A DNA stretch of 64,000 nt from NCBI RefSeq assembly GCF_004022565.1, contig NZ_CP022987.1:1488001-1552000 (forward strand), read 5' to 3'. The position numbers and the translations under genes were made by a program. Positions 42,411-51,393 of this stretch are shown piece by piece (the first letter of the stretch is position 1; every line of letters starts with the position of its first letter). Origin of the DNA: Pollutimonas thiosulfatoxidans (GTDB taxonomy: Bacteria > Pseudomonadota > Gammaproteobacteria > Burkholderiales > Burkholderiaceae_B). Under the pieces are notes generated by a model, which did not search any database, was not told where the DNA came from, and saw only the letters and a program-made list of their open reading frames with translations.

Positions 42411-42421
42411 ACCTACTAGGT
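42411..42421. promoter_or_regulatory. Palindrome in the lysR-azoR intergenic region, candidate operator
   Basis: ACCTA-C-TAGGT is a perfect 11-base palindrome six bases upstream of the lysR start. Position fits autorepression by the LysR protein; it is not a classical T-N11-A site. Confidence 0.3.
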
Positions 42422-42516
42422 ACATCAATAGAACAATCTATCGCGTTTCCGCCGGCTTATCAATAAAAACAGGCCAATGCATAATGACTACATACGAACA
42501 AACCCTAGGACCACCC

Positions 42517-43149
42517 ATGAAACTCCTGCATATCGATTCCAGCATCAATGGCGCCAACTCCGTTTCGCGCAAGCTCACAGCCGACATCGTCGCGCAGTGG
42601 ACGGCAGACCATCCCGATACCGTGGTCGACTACCTGGATCTGGCGGTACAGACGCCCACACACTTCTCGCGGGACGCGATGGGCTTTCGTCTGCCGCCCA
42701 GCGACGCGGCGCTGACCGAATCCCAACAGCGTGAAAATCGCCTTTCCGAAGCGCTGGTGTCTCAGTTCCTGGATGCTGATGTCGTGGTCATCGGTGCGCC
42801 GCTCTACAACTTCTCCATTCCCAGCCAATTGAAGGCCTGGATAGATCGCCTGGCCCAAGCCGGCCGAACATTCAAATACACCGAAAACGGCGTGGTTGGC
42901 CTGGCAGCAGACAAGATCGTCATCGCCGGACTTAGCCGGGGCGGCATTTACTCCACCAGCGAAGCCGGCCAAGCCATGGAGCATCAGGAAACCTATCTGA
43001 AAACCGTCTTCGGTTTCTTCGGCATCACCGACTTTCGCACGGTGCGCGCTGAAGGAACAGACTTAGGGCCGGACAGCCGGGCACAGGCCCTGGAATCGGC
43101 GGCCGAAGGCATACGTACATTGGTAGCCCTGGAGCAACAGGTCGCCTGA
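42517..43149 (+). CDS. azoR: FMN-dependent NADH-azoreductase / quinone reductase
   Basis: AzoR-type flavoproteins transfer two electrons from NADH to quinones and azo compounds. The 210-residue protein starts MKLLHIDSSINGANSVSR, the family FMN-binding start, and carries PLYNFSIPSQLKAWIDR and SRGGIYS motifs. ATG 42517 (AGGA upstream) is preferred; the open frame extends far back without similarity. It diverges from the LysR gene. Likely role is defence against quinone and electrophile stress. Confidence 0.93.
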   Translation: MKLLHIDSSINGANSVSRKLTADIVAQWTADHPDTVVDYLDLAVQTPTHFSRDAMGFRLPPSDAALTESQQRENRLSEALVSQFLDADVVVIGAPLYNFSIPSQLKAWIDRLAQAGRTFKYTENGVVGLAADKIVIAGLSRGGIYSTSEAGQAMEHQETYLKTVFGFFGITDFRTVRAEGTDLGPDSRAQALESAAEGIRTLVALEQQVA

Positions 43150-43231
43150 CAGGCAGTACAATCGGGGTAGCCGTGTGCGCCCCGATCCAATCCCGGGTCC
43201 GGCGTGCCACACATGCGCACCGGGCCTATCT

Positions 43232-44620
43232 GTGACCTCCCCTCTTTTTTCCCTACTGCCGCTCGGGCAGCCTGTACTTGATAATCTGGACGCCATGCAG
43301 TATCACAGCATGACGCCCATACAGGCAGCCAGCCTGCCGCTTATTCTTGAGGGCCGCGATATCGTCGCACAAGCCAAGACGGGCAGCGGCAAGACTGCGG
43401 CCTTTGGCTTGGGCATCGTTCACAGGCTGGAACCGACCGCCTACCATACCCAGGCCCTGGTGCTGTGCCCAACGCGCGAATTGGCAGAACAAGTCGCCAA
43501 CGAATTGCGCCGGCTGGCACGCGCACTGGGCAACATCAAAATACTGACGCTATGCGGCGGCACGCCGATACGGCCGCAGGTCGAGTCGCTTAAGTTCGGT
43601 GCCCATGTGCTGGTCGGCACGCCCGGCCGCATCATGGACCATATAGACCGGCAGACCGTCGATCTGGGCGCTATCCACACCCTGGTGCTGGACGAGGCCG
43701 ATCGCATGCTGGACATGGGTTTCTTCGATGACGTGGCCAAAATCGTTCGCAACTGCCCCGCTACACGACAAACACTGCTGTTCTCGGCGACATATGCCGA
43801 CGACATCCGCAAGGCAAGTGCGCGTTTTCTGAAGCAGCCAGCCCAGGTGAAGGTCGAGTCGGTACACGACGCGGGCCAGATCGTGCAGTATTTTTATGAG
43901 GTTGAGGGCGACAAGCGCCTTGCGGCCGTGGCTCAGTTGCTCGAGCACTTCCGTCCCGGCTCCACGCTGGCATTTTGCAATACCAAAGCCCAGTGCCGCG
44001 ACCTGGCCCAGTTCCTGCAAGCACGCGGGTTTAGCGCCCTGGCGCTGCACGGCGACCTGGAGCAGCGTGATCGTGAAGACGTGCTGGTGCAGTTTGCCAA
44101 TCGCAGCTGCTCGGTGCTGGTTGCAACTGACGTCGCTGCGCGCGGCCTGGATATCGACTCGCTCGATGCCGTCATCAATGCCGAGATCACCCCCGACCCC
44201 GAGGTTCACATACATCGCATAGGACGCACGGGCCGCGGCGATGCCAGCGGCTTGGCGCTAAGCCTGTGTGCGCCCCACGAGTTGCGCTGGGCCAACCAGA
44301 TAGAGCAATACCAGGGTCAGCCCATACAGTGGGCCGCCTTGCGCGCCCTCAAGCCGGCAGCTGGTGGCCGATTGCGCGCGCCCATGGTGACGCTGTGCAT
44401 ACAGGGCGGCAAAAAAGACAAGCTGCGACCGGGAGATCTGCTGGGTGCGCTGACCAAAGACGCCGGCTTTGAAGCCGCCCAGATCGGGAAAATCAATATC
44501 CTGGATCAGGTCAGCTTCGTTGCCCTGGAGCGCCATATCGCGCGACAAGCGCACGACAAGCTAAGCAGCGGCAACATTAAAGGACGGCGCTTCAAGATGC
44601 GTTTCATGGCCGAGGTCTGA
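43232..44620 (+). CDS. dbpA: DbpA-type ATP-dependent RNA helicase
   Basis: DbpA is a DEAD-box helicase acting on 23S rRNA during 50S assembly. Helicase motifs are complete: MTPIQAA (Q), AKTGSGKT (I), PTRELA (Ia), DEAD in VLDEADRMLDMGF (II), SAT (III), ATDVAARGLDI (V) and HRIGRTGR (VI). The C-terminal domain with TLCIQGGKKDKLRPGDLLGALTKDAG matches the DbpA rRNA-binding domain. The start is uncertain; a GTG at 43232 (VTSPLFSLLPL) aligns best with E. coli, giving 462 residues, with no clear ribosome site. Confidence 0.92.
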   Translation: MTSPLFSLLPLGQPVLDNLDAMQYHSMTPIQAASLPLILEGRDIVAQAKTGSGKTAAFGLGIVHRLEPTAYHTQALVLCPTRELAEQVANELRRLARALGNIKILTLCGGTPIRPQVESLKFGAHVLVGTPGRIMDHIDRQTVDLGAIHTLVLDEADRMLDMGFFDDVAKIVRNCPATRQTLLFSATYADDIRKASARFLKQPAQVKVESVHDAGQIVQYFYEVEGDKRLAAVAQLLEHFRPGSTLAFCNTKAQCRDLAQFLQARGFSALALHGDLEQRDREDVLVQFANRSCSVLVATDVAARGLDIDSLDAVINAEITPDPEVHIHRIGRTGRGDASGLALSLCAPHELRWANQIEQYQGQPIQWAALRALKPAAGGRLRAPMVTLCIQGGKKDKLRPGDLLGALTKDAGFEAAQIGKINILDQVSFVALERHIARQAHDKLSSGNIKGRRFKMRFMAEV

Positions 44621-44629
44621 CCCGCCCGG

Positions 44630-45262
44630 CTACAGGCGTTCCTTCAGCCAATGCCCCAATTTGGCGGCCTTGGTGCTTAGGTAGTTTTCGTTGTAGGCAT
44701 TGCGGTTGACCTGCAGGGGCAGCCGCTCTGCTACCTCTATGCCCAGGTTTTCCATGGCGGCAACCTTGCGCGGGTTGTTGGTCATCAGCTTTAGCGCCGT
44801 AATGCCAAAACGATCCAGCATAGGTTTGCACAGATCGTAGCGCCGCATATCGGCCGGGAAGCCCAGCTGCTCGTTGGCCTCTACGGTATCGGCCCCCGCA
44901 TCCTGCAGCTGATAGGCTCGTATCTTGTTCACCAGCCCGATGCCGCGCCCTTCCTGGCGCAGATAAAGCAGCGCCCCCCGCCCTTCTGCAGCAATAATTT
45001 GCATGGCGGACTCGAGTTGCGCACCGCAATCGCAGCGCTGGCTGAACAAGGCATCGCCGGTCAGGCACTCGGAATGGACTCTTGCCAGCACCGGCGCGCC
45101 GTCGCCCAGCTCGCCCAGCGTCAGCATCAGATGCTCTTTGGCGGTGGCGCGGTCGATGAAGATGTGAATCTCGAAGGTGGCCCACGGCGTAGGGAGCTTA
45201 CTGGACGCGATGTAATCCAGCTTATAACTGACCGGGCGTGCCGCCGCGGAATTGGACTGCAT
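44630..45262 (-). CDS. ribA: GTP cyclohydrolase II
   Basis: RibA opens GTP to start riboflavin synthesis. The 210-residue stand-alone enzyme has the three zinc cysteines C66, C77 and C79 (CLTGDALFSQRCDCG), LRQEGRGIGL, and TNNPRKV near the C-terminus. It has no fused DHBP synthase domain, unlike RibBA. ATG 45262 with AGAGG upstream is used. It converges on dbpA. No FMN riboswitch is visible upstream. Confidence 0.96.
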   Translation of the reverse strand: MQSNSAAARPVSYKLDYIASSKLPTPWATFEIHIFIDRATAKEHLMLTLGELGDGAPVLARVHSECLTGDALFSQRCDCGAQLESAMQIIAAEGRGALLYLRQEGRGIGLVNKIRAYQLQDAGADTVEANEQLGFPADMRRYDLCKPMLDRFGITALKLMTNNPRKVAAMENLGIEVAERLPLQVNRNAYNENYLSTKAAKLGHWLKERL

Positions 45263-45369
45263 AACAACCTCTGTGGAATAAAGCACATCGCTATGATACT
45301 TCTGTAGGCCGCCTTGCGTACGAAACTGCGCCAGGACGGACTGTTGCAGAATACAGAGGGCGCTTGAAC

Positions 45370-45400
45370 AAAATGGGCGACCATCGCGGTCGCCCATTTT
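45370..45400 (-). terminator. Terminator-like hairpin after livF
   Basis: A 13-base-pair perfect stem (45370-45382 with 45388-45400, AAAATGGGCGACC) with a five-base loop lies 18 bases after the livF stop. The T-run is within the stem, so the signal could work in both directions. Confidence 0.8.
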
Positions 45401-45417
45401 GCTGCTTGCCTGGAGCC

Positions 45418-46122
45418 TTACACCTTGACGCCCAGATACTTCTGAATCACAGAATTGTCTTCGTGCAACTGGGCTGGCGTGCCCTCAAAGACCATGTGCC
45501 CGTTATTGATCAGATAGCAACGATCGGCCAACGATAAGGCCGCACGTACGTTCTGCTCGACAATAACGATGGTATGGCCGCTCTTTGCCAGCTTGCGACA
45601 CACTTCGATCAAGTCCTTCACGATCAGCGGGGCCAAGCCTTCGAAAGGCTCGTCCAGCAGAATGATGTTGGCGTTGCGTATCATCGCGCGGGCAACCGCA
45701 AGCATTTGCTGCTCGCCACCCGATAACTGCTTGCCGCGATTGCGCTTGCGCTCAGCCAAGCGTGGAAAGGTTTCGTAGATTTCCTCCAGCGTCCGCGCCT
45801 TTTCTGCAGTCATGGCCGCAAGTTGCAGGTTTTCCTGCACGGTTATCTGCCCGAAGATACGTCGCTCTTCGGGCACCAACTGGATGCCCCGCCTGGCCAG
45901 TTCGTACGGTGGAAGCTTTTGAACCTCAACGCCGTTATGGCGAATGATGCCGCTTTTAGGCTGCACCAATCCCATCAGGGATTTGAGTGTGGTGCTCTTG
46001 CCGGCGCCGTTACGCCCCAGCAAGGCCACCACTTCATTTTCTTCCACGCGCATAGACACGTCGAACAGGATATGGGAATCCCCGTAGAAACTATTGATAT
46101 TGTCGACCTCAAGCAGACTCAT
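45418..46122 (-). CDS. livF: ABC transporter ATPase, LivF type
   Basis: LivF-type ATPase (234 residues) of a branched-chain-amino-acid-class (HAAT) importer. Walker A is GRNGAGKST (36-44), the signature is LSGGEQQM, and Walker B is IILLDEPFEGLAP. The start at ATG 46122 has GGAGGGA ahead and overlaps the upstream fused permease-ATPase gene by 14 bases. It pairs with the LivG half encoded in that fusion. Confidence 0.94.
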   Translation of the reverse strand: MSLLEVDNINSFYGDSHILFDVSMRVEENEVVALLGRNGAGKSTTLKSLMGLVQPKSGIIRHNGVEVQKLPPYELARRGIQLVPEERRIFGQITVQENLQLAAMTAEKARTLEEIYETFPRLAERKRNRGKQLSGGEQQMLAVARAMIRNANIILLDEPFEGLAPLIVKDLIEVCRKLAKSGHTIVIVEQNVRAALSLADRCYLINNGHMVFEGTPAQLHEDNSVIQKYLGVKV

Positions 46123-47863
46123 GCTCGTCCATCCCTCCGAGGTATGCTGCCTGGACTGCCGGATCAAGCCGGATCTCGTCCGGTGTGCCTTCCGCCAGCT
46201 TGCGGCCTTCATAAAGTACGGTAATCCGCTCAGCCAATTCAAACATGGCATCCATGTCGTGCTCGACGACCACCATGCTGCGGCCCTTGCGGATCGATTT
46301 AAGTAATCCCACTACGTGTACGCGCTCTTCTGGGCCCAGGCCTGCCAAGGGCTCATCGAACAGCAGTACATTGGCGCCGGTAGCCAGGGCCAGACCAATT
46401 TCCAGGCGCCGCTTCTCGCCATAAGGCAGCTCGGACACCACCGTATCGGCCTGGTGCGTCAAGCCCACCAGTTCGATCGCGGCGTTCACCTGCTCGTCCA
46501 GCGCGCTGGAGTAATGCAAATTACGCAGCATATCGGCGCGGAACTTGCCGCGGCTGCGGGCCAGCACCGGAATAATGACGTTCTGCCGAACGGTCAGGCG
46601 CTCAAAAAGCTGATTGATCTGATAGCTTTTGCTCATGCCCAATTGGCAGACCGCCGTGACGCCAATACCGGTGATCTCTTGACCGCGGAAAAATACCTGG
46701 CCCGATGTCGTCGCCAGTTCGCCCGCCAACATGGCAAAGAATGTCGACTTACCGGCGCCATTGGGTCCTATCACGCCCCGCAGCTCGCCTTCCGCGAGCG
46801 AGAAGGTAACGTCGCTTACCGCCGTCAACCCGCCATACTGTTTGGTGATACCGCGCGCTTCCAGTACGGGTGCGCCAGGACGATTGCTGGCTATCGGATC
46901 GACGATATCCAGTGGCGCAATGGCCTCGGTCCTGGCTTCCCGATCGACGACCTTGGTGGTCCGACTGCGACGCCTGATGTAGTCCAGTATGCCGCCCGCC
47001 ACGCCGTGCCGCAAAGCCGTGACCAGTATGACGAAGACAATGCCCAGGATGAGTTTCCAGTGCGCGCCCACGCTTGCCACTTGCTGCAGCCCGTCATAGA
47101 GATACAGCCAGATGGTGGCACCCAACAGCGGCCCCAGCAGCGTACCCGCTCCGCCCATGACCGTTTGGATAACCAGTTGTGCGGACGTATCGAGCGAGAA
47201 AGCATCCGGTGGCATGTACGACTGAAACACACCGAGCAGGCCCCCGGCCAGGCCACCATAGGCGGCGGCGATGACGAACACCGTCAGCTTGTATCCCTGT
47301 ATGGAATGGCCCAGGGCCAGCGCCCGCTTGGGGTTGCCGCGTATCGCCTTCAGGACGGCCCCAAATGGCGACCGCACTATCCTGCGCGCAATCAGGAAAC
47401 CGATGAAGAAAAATGCCGCAACAAACCAATACATCGGCCAGCCACTGGAAATATTGATGGTCGTGAAACCCAGTGCTATTTCGGGTGGAGGAACACCGGC
47501 GATGCCGTTCTCGCCGCCTGTGTACTCCTTGAACAAAGAGTTTTCCAGGAAGTAGAACATCTCGCCAAAGGCCAGTGTGCTCATGGCAAAGTAGATGCCG
47601 GTGCGCCGCAAGGTGAGGTAGCCTATGGCCAGGCCCGCGATGGCCGCAACGATGACGCCTACCAGCAGGGCAAGCAACATGTGCGGCACGATGCCTGAGG
47701 TCAACAGGTAAGCGGCAACGAATCCACCGGTGCCATAGAATGCCGACTGGCCAAAAGACAGCAGCCCGGTATAGCCGAACAGCAGGTCAAAGCCCAGACC
47801 GAACAAGCCCCAGATCAGTATGCGGGTCAGCAGGTCGGCGCTCATGCCCAGGTGCGGCAACAC
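46109..47863 (-). CDS. Fused LivM permease - LivG ATPase of a HAAT-type ABC transporter (5' frameshift)
   Basis: One 584-residue frame joins a LivM permease (about 1-300, GLLSFGQSAFYGTGGFVAA, and LTLRRTGIYFAMSTLAFGE) to a LivG ATPase (about 330-584, Walker A GPNGAGKST, Walker B VLLFDEPLAGLGPEE). The in-frame start is a GTG at 47863 (MLPHLGMSADL). The natural N-terminus, including the first membrane helix, is encoded just upstream in another frame beginning at 47943; see the separate entry. The product as written lacks one helix. It sits in the operon livK-livH-livMG-livF. Confidence 0.85.
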   Translation of the reverse strand: MLPHLGMSADLLTRILIWGLFGLGFDLLFGYTGLLSFGQSAFYGTGGFVAAYLLTSGIVPHMLLALLVGVIVAAIAGLAIGYLTLRRTGIYFAMSTLAFGEMFYFLENSLFKEYTGGENGIAGVPPPEIALGFTTINISSGWPMYWFVAAFFFIGFLIARRIVRSPFGAVLKAIRGNPKRALALGHSIQGYKLTVFVIAAAYGGLAGGLLGVFQSYMPPDAFSLDTSAQLVIQTVMGGAGTLLGPLLGATIWLYLYDGLQQVASVGAHWKLILGIVFVILVTALRHGVAGGILDYIRRRSRTTKVVDREARTEAIAPLDIVDPIASNRPGAPVLEARGITKQYGGLTAVSDVTFSLAEGELRGVIGPNGAGKSTFFAMLAGELATTSGQVFFRGQEITGIGVTAVCQLGMSKSYQINQLFERLTVRQNVIIPVLARSRGKFRADMLRNLHYSSALDEQVNAAIELVGLTHQADTVVSELPYGEKRRLEIGLALATGANVLLFDEPLAGLGPEERVHVVGLLKSIRKGRSMVVVEHDMDAMFELAERITVLYEGRKLAEGTPDEIRLDPAVQAAYLGGMDEHESA

Positions 47864-47943
47864 GAAGGGGCAGCCAGCAAACAGATACCAACAACAATTT
47901 CGCCCAGTTGCCGGCGTACGAATGGTTGATTGTGCGTGCTCAT
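47864..47943 (-). pseudogene. Frameshifted N-terminal segment of livM
   Basis: From ATG 47943 the frame reads MSTHNQPFVRRQLGEIV, then VGICLLAAP, and shifts at a run of four C (plus-strand GGGG at 47867-47870). Adding one C would continue it as ...LLAAPFVLPHLGMSADL into the main LivM frame. The ATG overlaps the livH stop codon as ATGA, as expected for the true start. A sequencing deletion in the homopolymer or a genuine frameshift would both explain this. Confidence 0.8.
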
Positions 47944-48815
47944 TCCCGACCCTCCTGACCCATCAGGCCTTGCGGACGGAAGATAAGAACCAGCGCCATC
48001 ACCACGAAAAGCATCACGTGTGAATATGCAGGATTGAACATAGAGGTAAGGCTGAGAATTTCGCCGGCGATAATGCCGCCGACAATGGCGCCAGGGAAAG
48101 AACCCACGCCACCAATCACGACGACCACGAACGAATCGACAAGTATTCGGTGGCCCATGTCGGGAGATAAGGTAACGATCGGCGAGTCAATGACGCCGGC
48201 ATAGCCTGCCGCCATCGCTCCGATCCCGAATACCAGCAAAAAGGTACGCTTGACATTGATGCCCAGCGCATTGACCATTTGCGCGTCTTCAATGCCGGCG
48301 CGCACGATCAAACCCAGGCTGGTCCGATAAAGGACGTAATACAACACTGCCAGCGTACCGGCCGCGATAGCCAGCGCCTGCAAGCGATAAAGCGGGTAAA
48401 TGAGCGAGCCAATATGTGCTACGCCCTGACCCCACTCCGGTGTCGGCACCGACAAACTGATGCCGCCATAAATCGAACGCACCAGTTCGACCAGGATGAT
48501 CCCGATACCGAAAGTGACCAGAATCTGGTCCTCCGGCGGCCTGCCGTAATACATGCGCATCAGGCCGCGCTCGACGATCAGGCCCACCACCAGCGTAAAA
48601 ATAGCGCCGGCGGCGATTGCTATCAGAAACGAGTCGGTCATCCCATATGCGGTAAAACCGGCATAGGCCCCTACAACGAATAGGGCCCCATGCGCGAAGT
48701 TAACAACGCCGAGCGTGCCGTAGATAATGGTCAGGCCTGTACTGATAAGCGCCAGCAACAGGCCTGTCGCAAGCCCGTTGAATAGCTGTGATAAGAACAA
48801 CGACATGCTCGGCAT
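47940..48815 (-). CDS. livH: ABC transporter permease, LivH type
   Basis: LivH-type permease (291 residues) with eight or so hydrophobic helices and the family segment FNGLATGLLLALISTGLTIIYG then GVVNFAHGAL. ATG 48815 is preceded by GGAGGAG. It forms a heterodimeric channel with the LivM half of the next gene and overlaps it by ATGA. Confidence 0.94.
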   Translation of the reverse strand: MPSMSLFLSQLFNGLATGLLLALISTGLTIIYGTLGVVNFAHGALFVVGAYAGFTAYGMTDSFLIAIAAGAIFTLVVGLIVERGLMRMYYGRPPEDQILVTFGIGIILVELVRSIYGGISLSVPTPEWGQGVAHIGSLIYPLYRLQALAIAAGTLAVLYYVLYRTSLGLIVRAGIEDAQMVNALGINVKRTFLLVFGIGAMAAGYAGVIDSPIVTLSPDMGHRILVDSFVVVVIGGVGSFPGAIVGGIIAGEILSLTSMFNPAYSHVMLFVVMALVLIFRPQGLMGQEGRE

Positions 48816-48861
48816 TCCATCTCCTCCTTCTTTGGTTATATGCCTATACGACTATCGTCGA

Positions 48862-50214
48862 TCACACGTACTCGCCCAGTTTGCAACCCAGCACACCAAG
48901 CTCGGGCAAGTTCGCCCGGCCGTCCACGACTTCCACAACTTCGAAGTAATCGTCCGGATTCTTCATGTCCGCCGGCTTCTTGCCACGCACGATCGGGAAG
49001 TTGATGACGCCCTGGTGGTCTTCGGCGCGGAAGGTCACATCACCCACCGGGCCTTGACGCACTTCGCCTGCTTCGTATGCCTTGATGACATCGGGCGGGT
49101 AGAAGGAACCCGCGCGCTCGCACGCATCGGCCCACAAAACTGTCGTGAGGTAGGCGATGTAGGCGGAGTCTCGTGGCTTGGCGTTGAACTTCTTCTCGAA
49201 CGCAGTAACGAAGTCCTTCGCAACGGGGTATTGGTCTTGCAAGGTCCACCAGAAACCGGTAGCGCCGTATACGCCCTGCATGATTTCCTCGCCGATTTCC
49301 TTCTCCAGGAACGCCGACATGTAAGGCACGACGATGTTCATCCGCTCGAGCAAGCCAAACTGCTTGGCCTGTTTGATCGAGTTCGCGGCATCGGCGCCAT
49401 ACGCAATAACGACCAGTGTGTCGGCGTCGCTGTTGGCGATGTTGATCAGGAAAGAGCTGTAGTCCTTGGCGCCCAGCGGATGCACCTGCGAGCCCACCGT
49501 CTTCCAGCCCTGCTTCTCTGTAAACTCGACCATCGAATCGTAGGTGGTGTGACCGTAGGTGTAGTCAGGAACCAGGTAGATGGCCTTGCGGTCCTTGCCC
49601 AGGTTCTTGGCCAGTACGGGGGCAATGGCCTGGCAGGCCGTATAAGCGAAGTAGCACAGACGGAAACCATAACGCTGACAATCCACACCCGTCGTTTCGT
49701 TCGAACCGCTGATGGCAGGCAGGTAGATCGTGCGTTCGCGATCGCAGACTTTCTGCAGGGCGATTGCAACGGCGCTACTGGTGCTGCCGGAAATCATCAT
49801 GGCCTTGTTGTTGTGAATGAAACGCGTAGCGGCCTGAACAGCGGTATTGGGCTTGGTCTCTGCATCGGCCACACCGAACTCCACCTTCTTGCCCAACACG
49901 CCTTTCTTGGTCAATGGTGAAATCTTCTTGACCTCTTCGGCGCCCGCGTTCAATTGCTCTACAGCAAGCTCATAGCCTTTTTGCTGGTCGGCCCCTTGCG
50001 CCGAATAAGGACCGGTAATGTCCAGGGTCAGACCGATGAACACGGTATCGCCCTCCACGCCAGCCGGATAATTGCCGACAGGTTTCTTCTCTTCGGCAGC
50101 GACGGCCACACCGGACATGCCAGGCAACAACATGCTGCCTGCAGCGCCGGCGGCGCCCAGCTTGAGCATGGACCGGCGGTCCACACCTTGCTTGATTGAT
50201 TTTTTGTCTTCCAT
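48862..50214 (-). CDS. Periplasmic substrate-binding protein of a HAAT-type ABC transporter
   Basis: The 450-residue type I periplasmic binding protein starts at ATG 50214 (AAGGAG upstream). Its signal peptide contains DRRSMLKLGAAGAAG, a twin-arginine-like motif, so Tat export is likely. The mature part has the LivJ/AmiC-type fold (FIGLTLDITGPYSAQG... near the start). It serves the livH-livMG-livF importer. The substrate cannot be read from sequence; branched amino acids, amides, urea or aromatic acids are all possible in this class. Confidence 0.9.
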   Translation of the reverse strand: MEDKKSIKQGVDRRSMLKLGAAGAAGSMLLPGMSGVAVAAEEKKPVGNYPAGVEGDTVFIGLTLDITGPYSAQGADQQKGYELAVEQLNAGAEEVKKISPLTKKGVLGKKVEFGVADAETKPNTAVQAATRFIHNNKAMMISGSTSSAVAIALQKVCDRERTIYLPAISGSNETTGVDCQRYGFRLCYFAYTACQAIAPVLAKNLGKDRKAIYLVPDYTYGHTTYDSMVEFTEKQGWKTVGSQVHPLGAKDYSSFLINIANSDADTLVVIAYGADAANSIKQAKQFGLLERMNIVVPYMSAFLEKEIGEEIMQGVYGATGFWWTLQDQYPVAKDFVTAFEKKFNAKPRDSAYIAYLTTVLWADACERAGSFYPPDVIKAYEAGEVRQGPVGDVTFRAEDHQGVINFPIVRGKKPADMKNPDDYFEVVEVVDGRANLPELGVLGCKLGEYV

Positions 50215-50563
50215 CCTGAATCTCCTTGTTGAGGTGCCAAAAAAAATATTGACTTCTGGCCGCTCTGCGTCGGCTTCAATGAACTGAACTCGGCCCGCCG
50301 CCAGGCGCCGCACCGTCGATGCCCCCGTTATCACCGACGCATTCGAGGCATCGGTGTATAACCGTTGATACTTTGTCCGTGCTACGGATCGGCGTGATCT
50401 TGTCTCGATGGCCTGCGGCGTTTTGCGCTTTCCGGCTTTAATAATTCACTTGGTATTTTTTGATCCGTTCAAGCGCAGCTTTCGCGCTCAGTATTAGAAA
50501 TACAATTTGAAACTTACACAAAACTTACATAACAGCGGCACGCGCATTCATTACAATGCGGCC
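50215..50563. other. Divergent intergenic region upstream of the ABC transporter
   Basis: This gap separates the ABC operon (minus) from a small membrane protein gene (plus) and must contain their promoters. I find no RNA gene or confident operator; the right part (50440-50540) is AT-rich. Confidence 0.4.
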
Positions 50564-50761
50564 ATGAAAGTGTGGTTCATACTCCTGAGCGTCCTGGCAG
50601 CCGTTGCTACCTGGTGTTGGCATACACGGCCCAACTCGCCGGCGAAGGCAGGCTTTGGGCAGCGAGTTCGGCTGATCTCCAGAAGTTTCCTTACTGGCAT
50701 CGCCGTGTACTTCTGCCTGATGGGGATCGCCCTGATTTACATGACAATTGCGGCTGCTTAG
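50564..50761 (+). CDS. Small two-helix membrane protein, unknown function
   Basis: This 65-residue protein starts MKVWFILLSVLAAVATWCW and has two predicted transmembrane helices (about 2-18 and 42-62) joined by a basic loop (RQRVRLISR-like). I do not recognise the family. It is followed after 124 bases by another unknown gene and lies between an ABC operon and nrdJ. A longer open frame from 50507 is not favoured because its extra residues are polar and unlike a signal. Confidence 0.65.
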   Translation: MKVWFILLSVLAAVATWCWHTRPNSPAKAGFGQRVRLISRSFLTGIAVYFCLMGIALIYMTIAAA

Positions 50762-50800
50762 GGCCCGATGGTCGCTCGGCGACAAGACGCTACAATCCGC

Positions 50801-50829
50801 TTGCATACGCGACAAAAATGAAATGTAAT
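50801..50829 (+). promoter_or_regulatory. Predicted sigma-70 promoter for the 50886 gene
   Basis: TTGCAT (50801-50806), 17 bases, TGTAAT (50824-50829, five of six in the -10). It would give a leader of about 50 bases. Confidence 0.4.
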
Positions 50830-50885
50830 AGTCCTTACATTGCACTCAAGAGCCGCACGGTTTGTAACGTTTCAGGACTCCCACC

Positions 50886-51383
50886 ATGCCCGTTACGCCC
50901 TTCCAATTTCTGGCTGCCCTGACGCTGGCGGCGGTCAATATGGTTGCCGCGGCCAACTCGCCGCCCACCTGGCCGGTCAGCCCTTCTCGCCTGGCATTCG
51001 ACACGCCCTACGGAAAGCTGCAGGTAGCCACCAGCGAATACGTCTACGAGTCCCGGCTGCAGATCGACGGCGCGGACATTACGCCCGAAGTGCGCGGCAT
51101 CTTGAACATCACCTACGCCTTCAGCTTGCCCAAGGCCCAAGTGGCGCTGGTTTCGGTAAGCACCGGAAACAACATCTGTCCGGTCGCCTACCGATGGGTT
51201 ACGCTTAAACAGTCGGGCTACACGGTGTCGTCCGAATTCGGCTCATGCTCCGAACAAATTCAGGTGTCTGCCAAAGGGCGCGTCTTTACCATGCGCACGC
51301 CCAACAGTCAGAAGCCGGATAAAATCGACATCTACACCTACGACGGGAAAACCATCAAACGCCGCATAGCGGCCCAACCTTGA
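50886..51383 (+). CDS. Exported protein of unknown function (165 residues)
   Basis: The protein has a Sec signal (about 1-22, FQFLAALTLAAVNMVAAA) and a probable mature domain of beta-rich character with two cysteines (C98 and C118), likely forming a disulfide. No family is recognised. The C-terminal KIDIYTYDGKTIKRR suggests a last beta-strand with a basic end. It is followed after ten bases by another unknown gene, suggesting a shared transcript. Confidence 0.7.
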   Translation: MPVTPFQFLAALTLAAVNMVAAANSPPTWPVSPSRLAFDTPYGKLQVATSEYVYESRLQIDGADITPEVRGILNITYAFSLPKAQVALVSVSTGNNICPVAYRWVTLKQSGYTVSSEFGSCSEQIQVSAKGRVFTMRTPNSQKPDKIDIYTYDGKTIKRRIAAQP

Positions 51384-51393
51384 AGACACAGAT

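Noticed and set aside
41929..42516. N-terminal extension of azoR back through lysR
   Set aside because: The frame is open by chance; the extra residues are the antisense of lysR and the true family start MKLLHIDSS has its own ribosome site.
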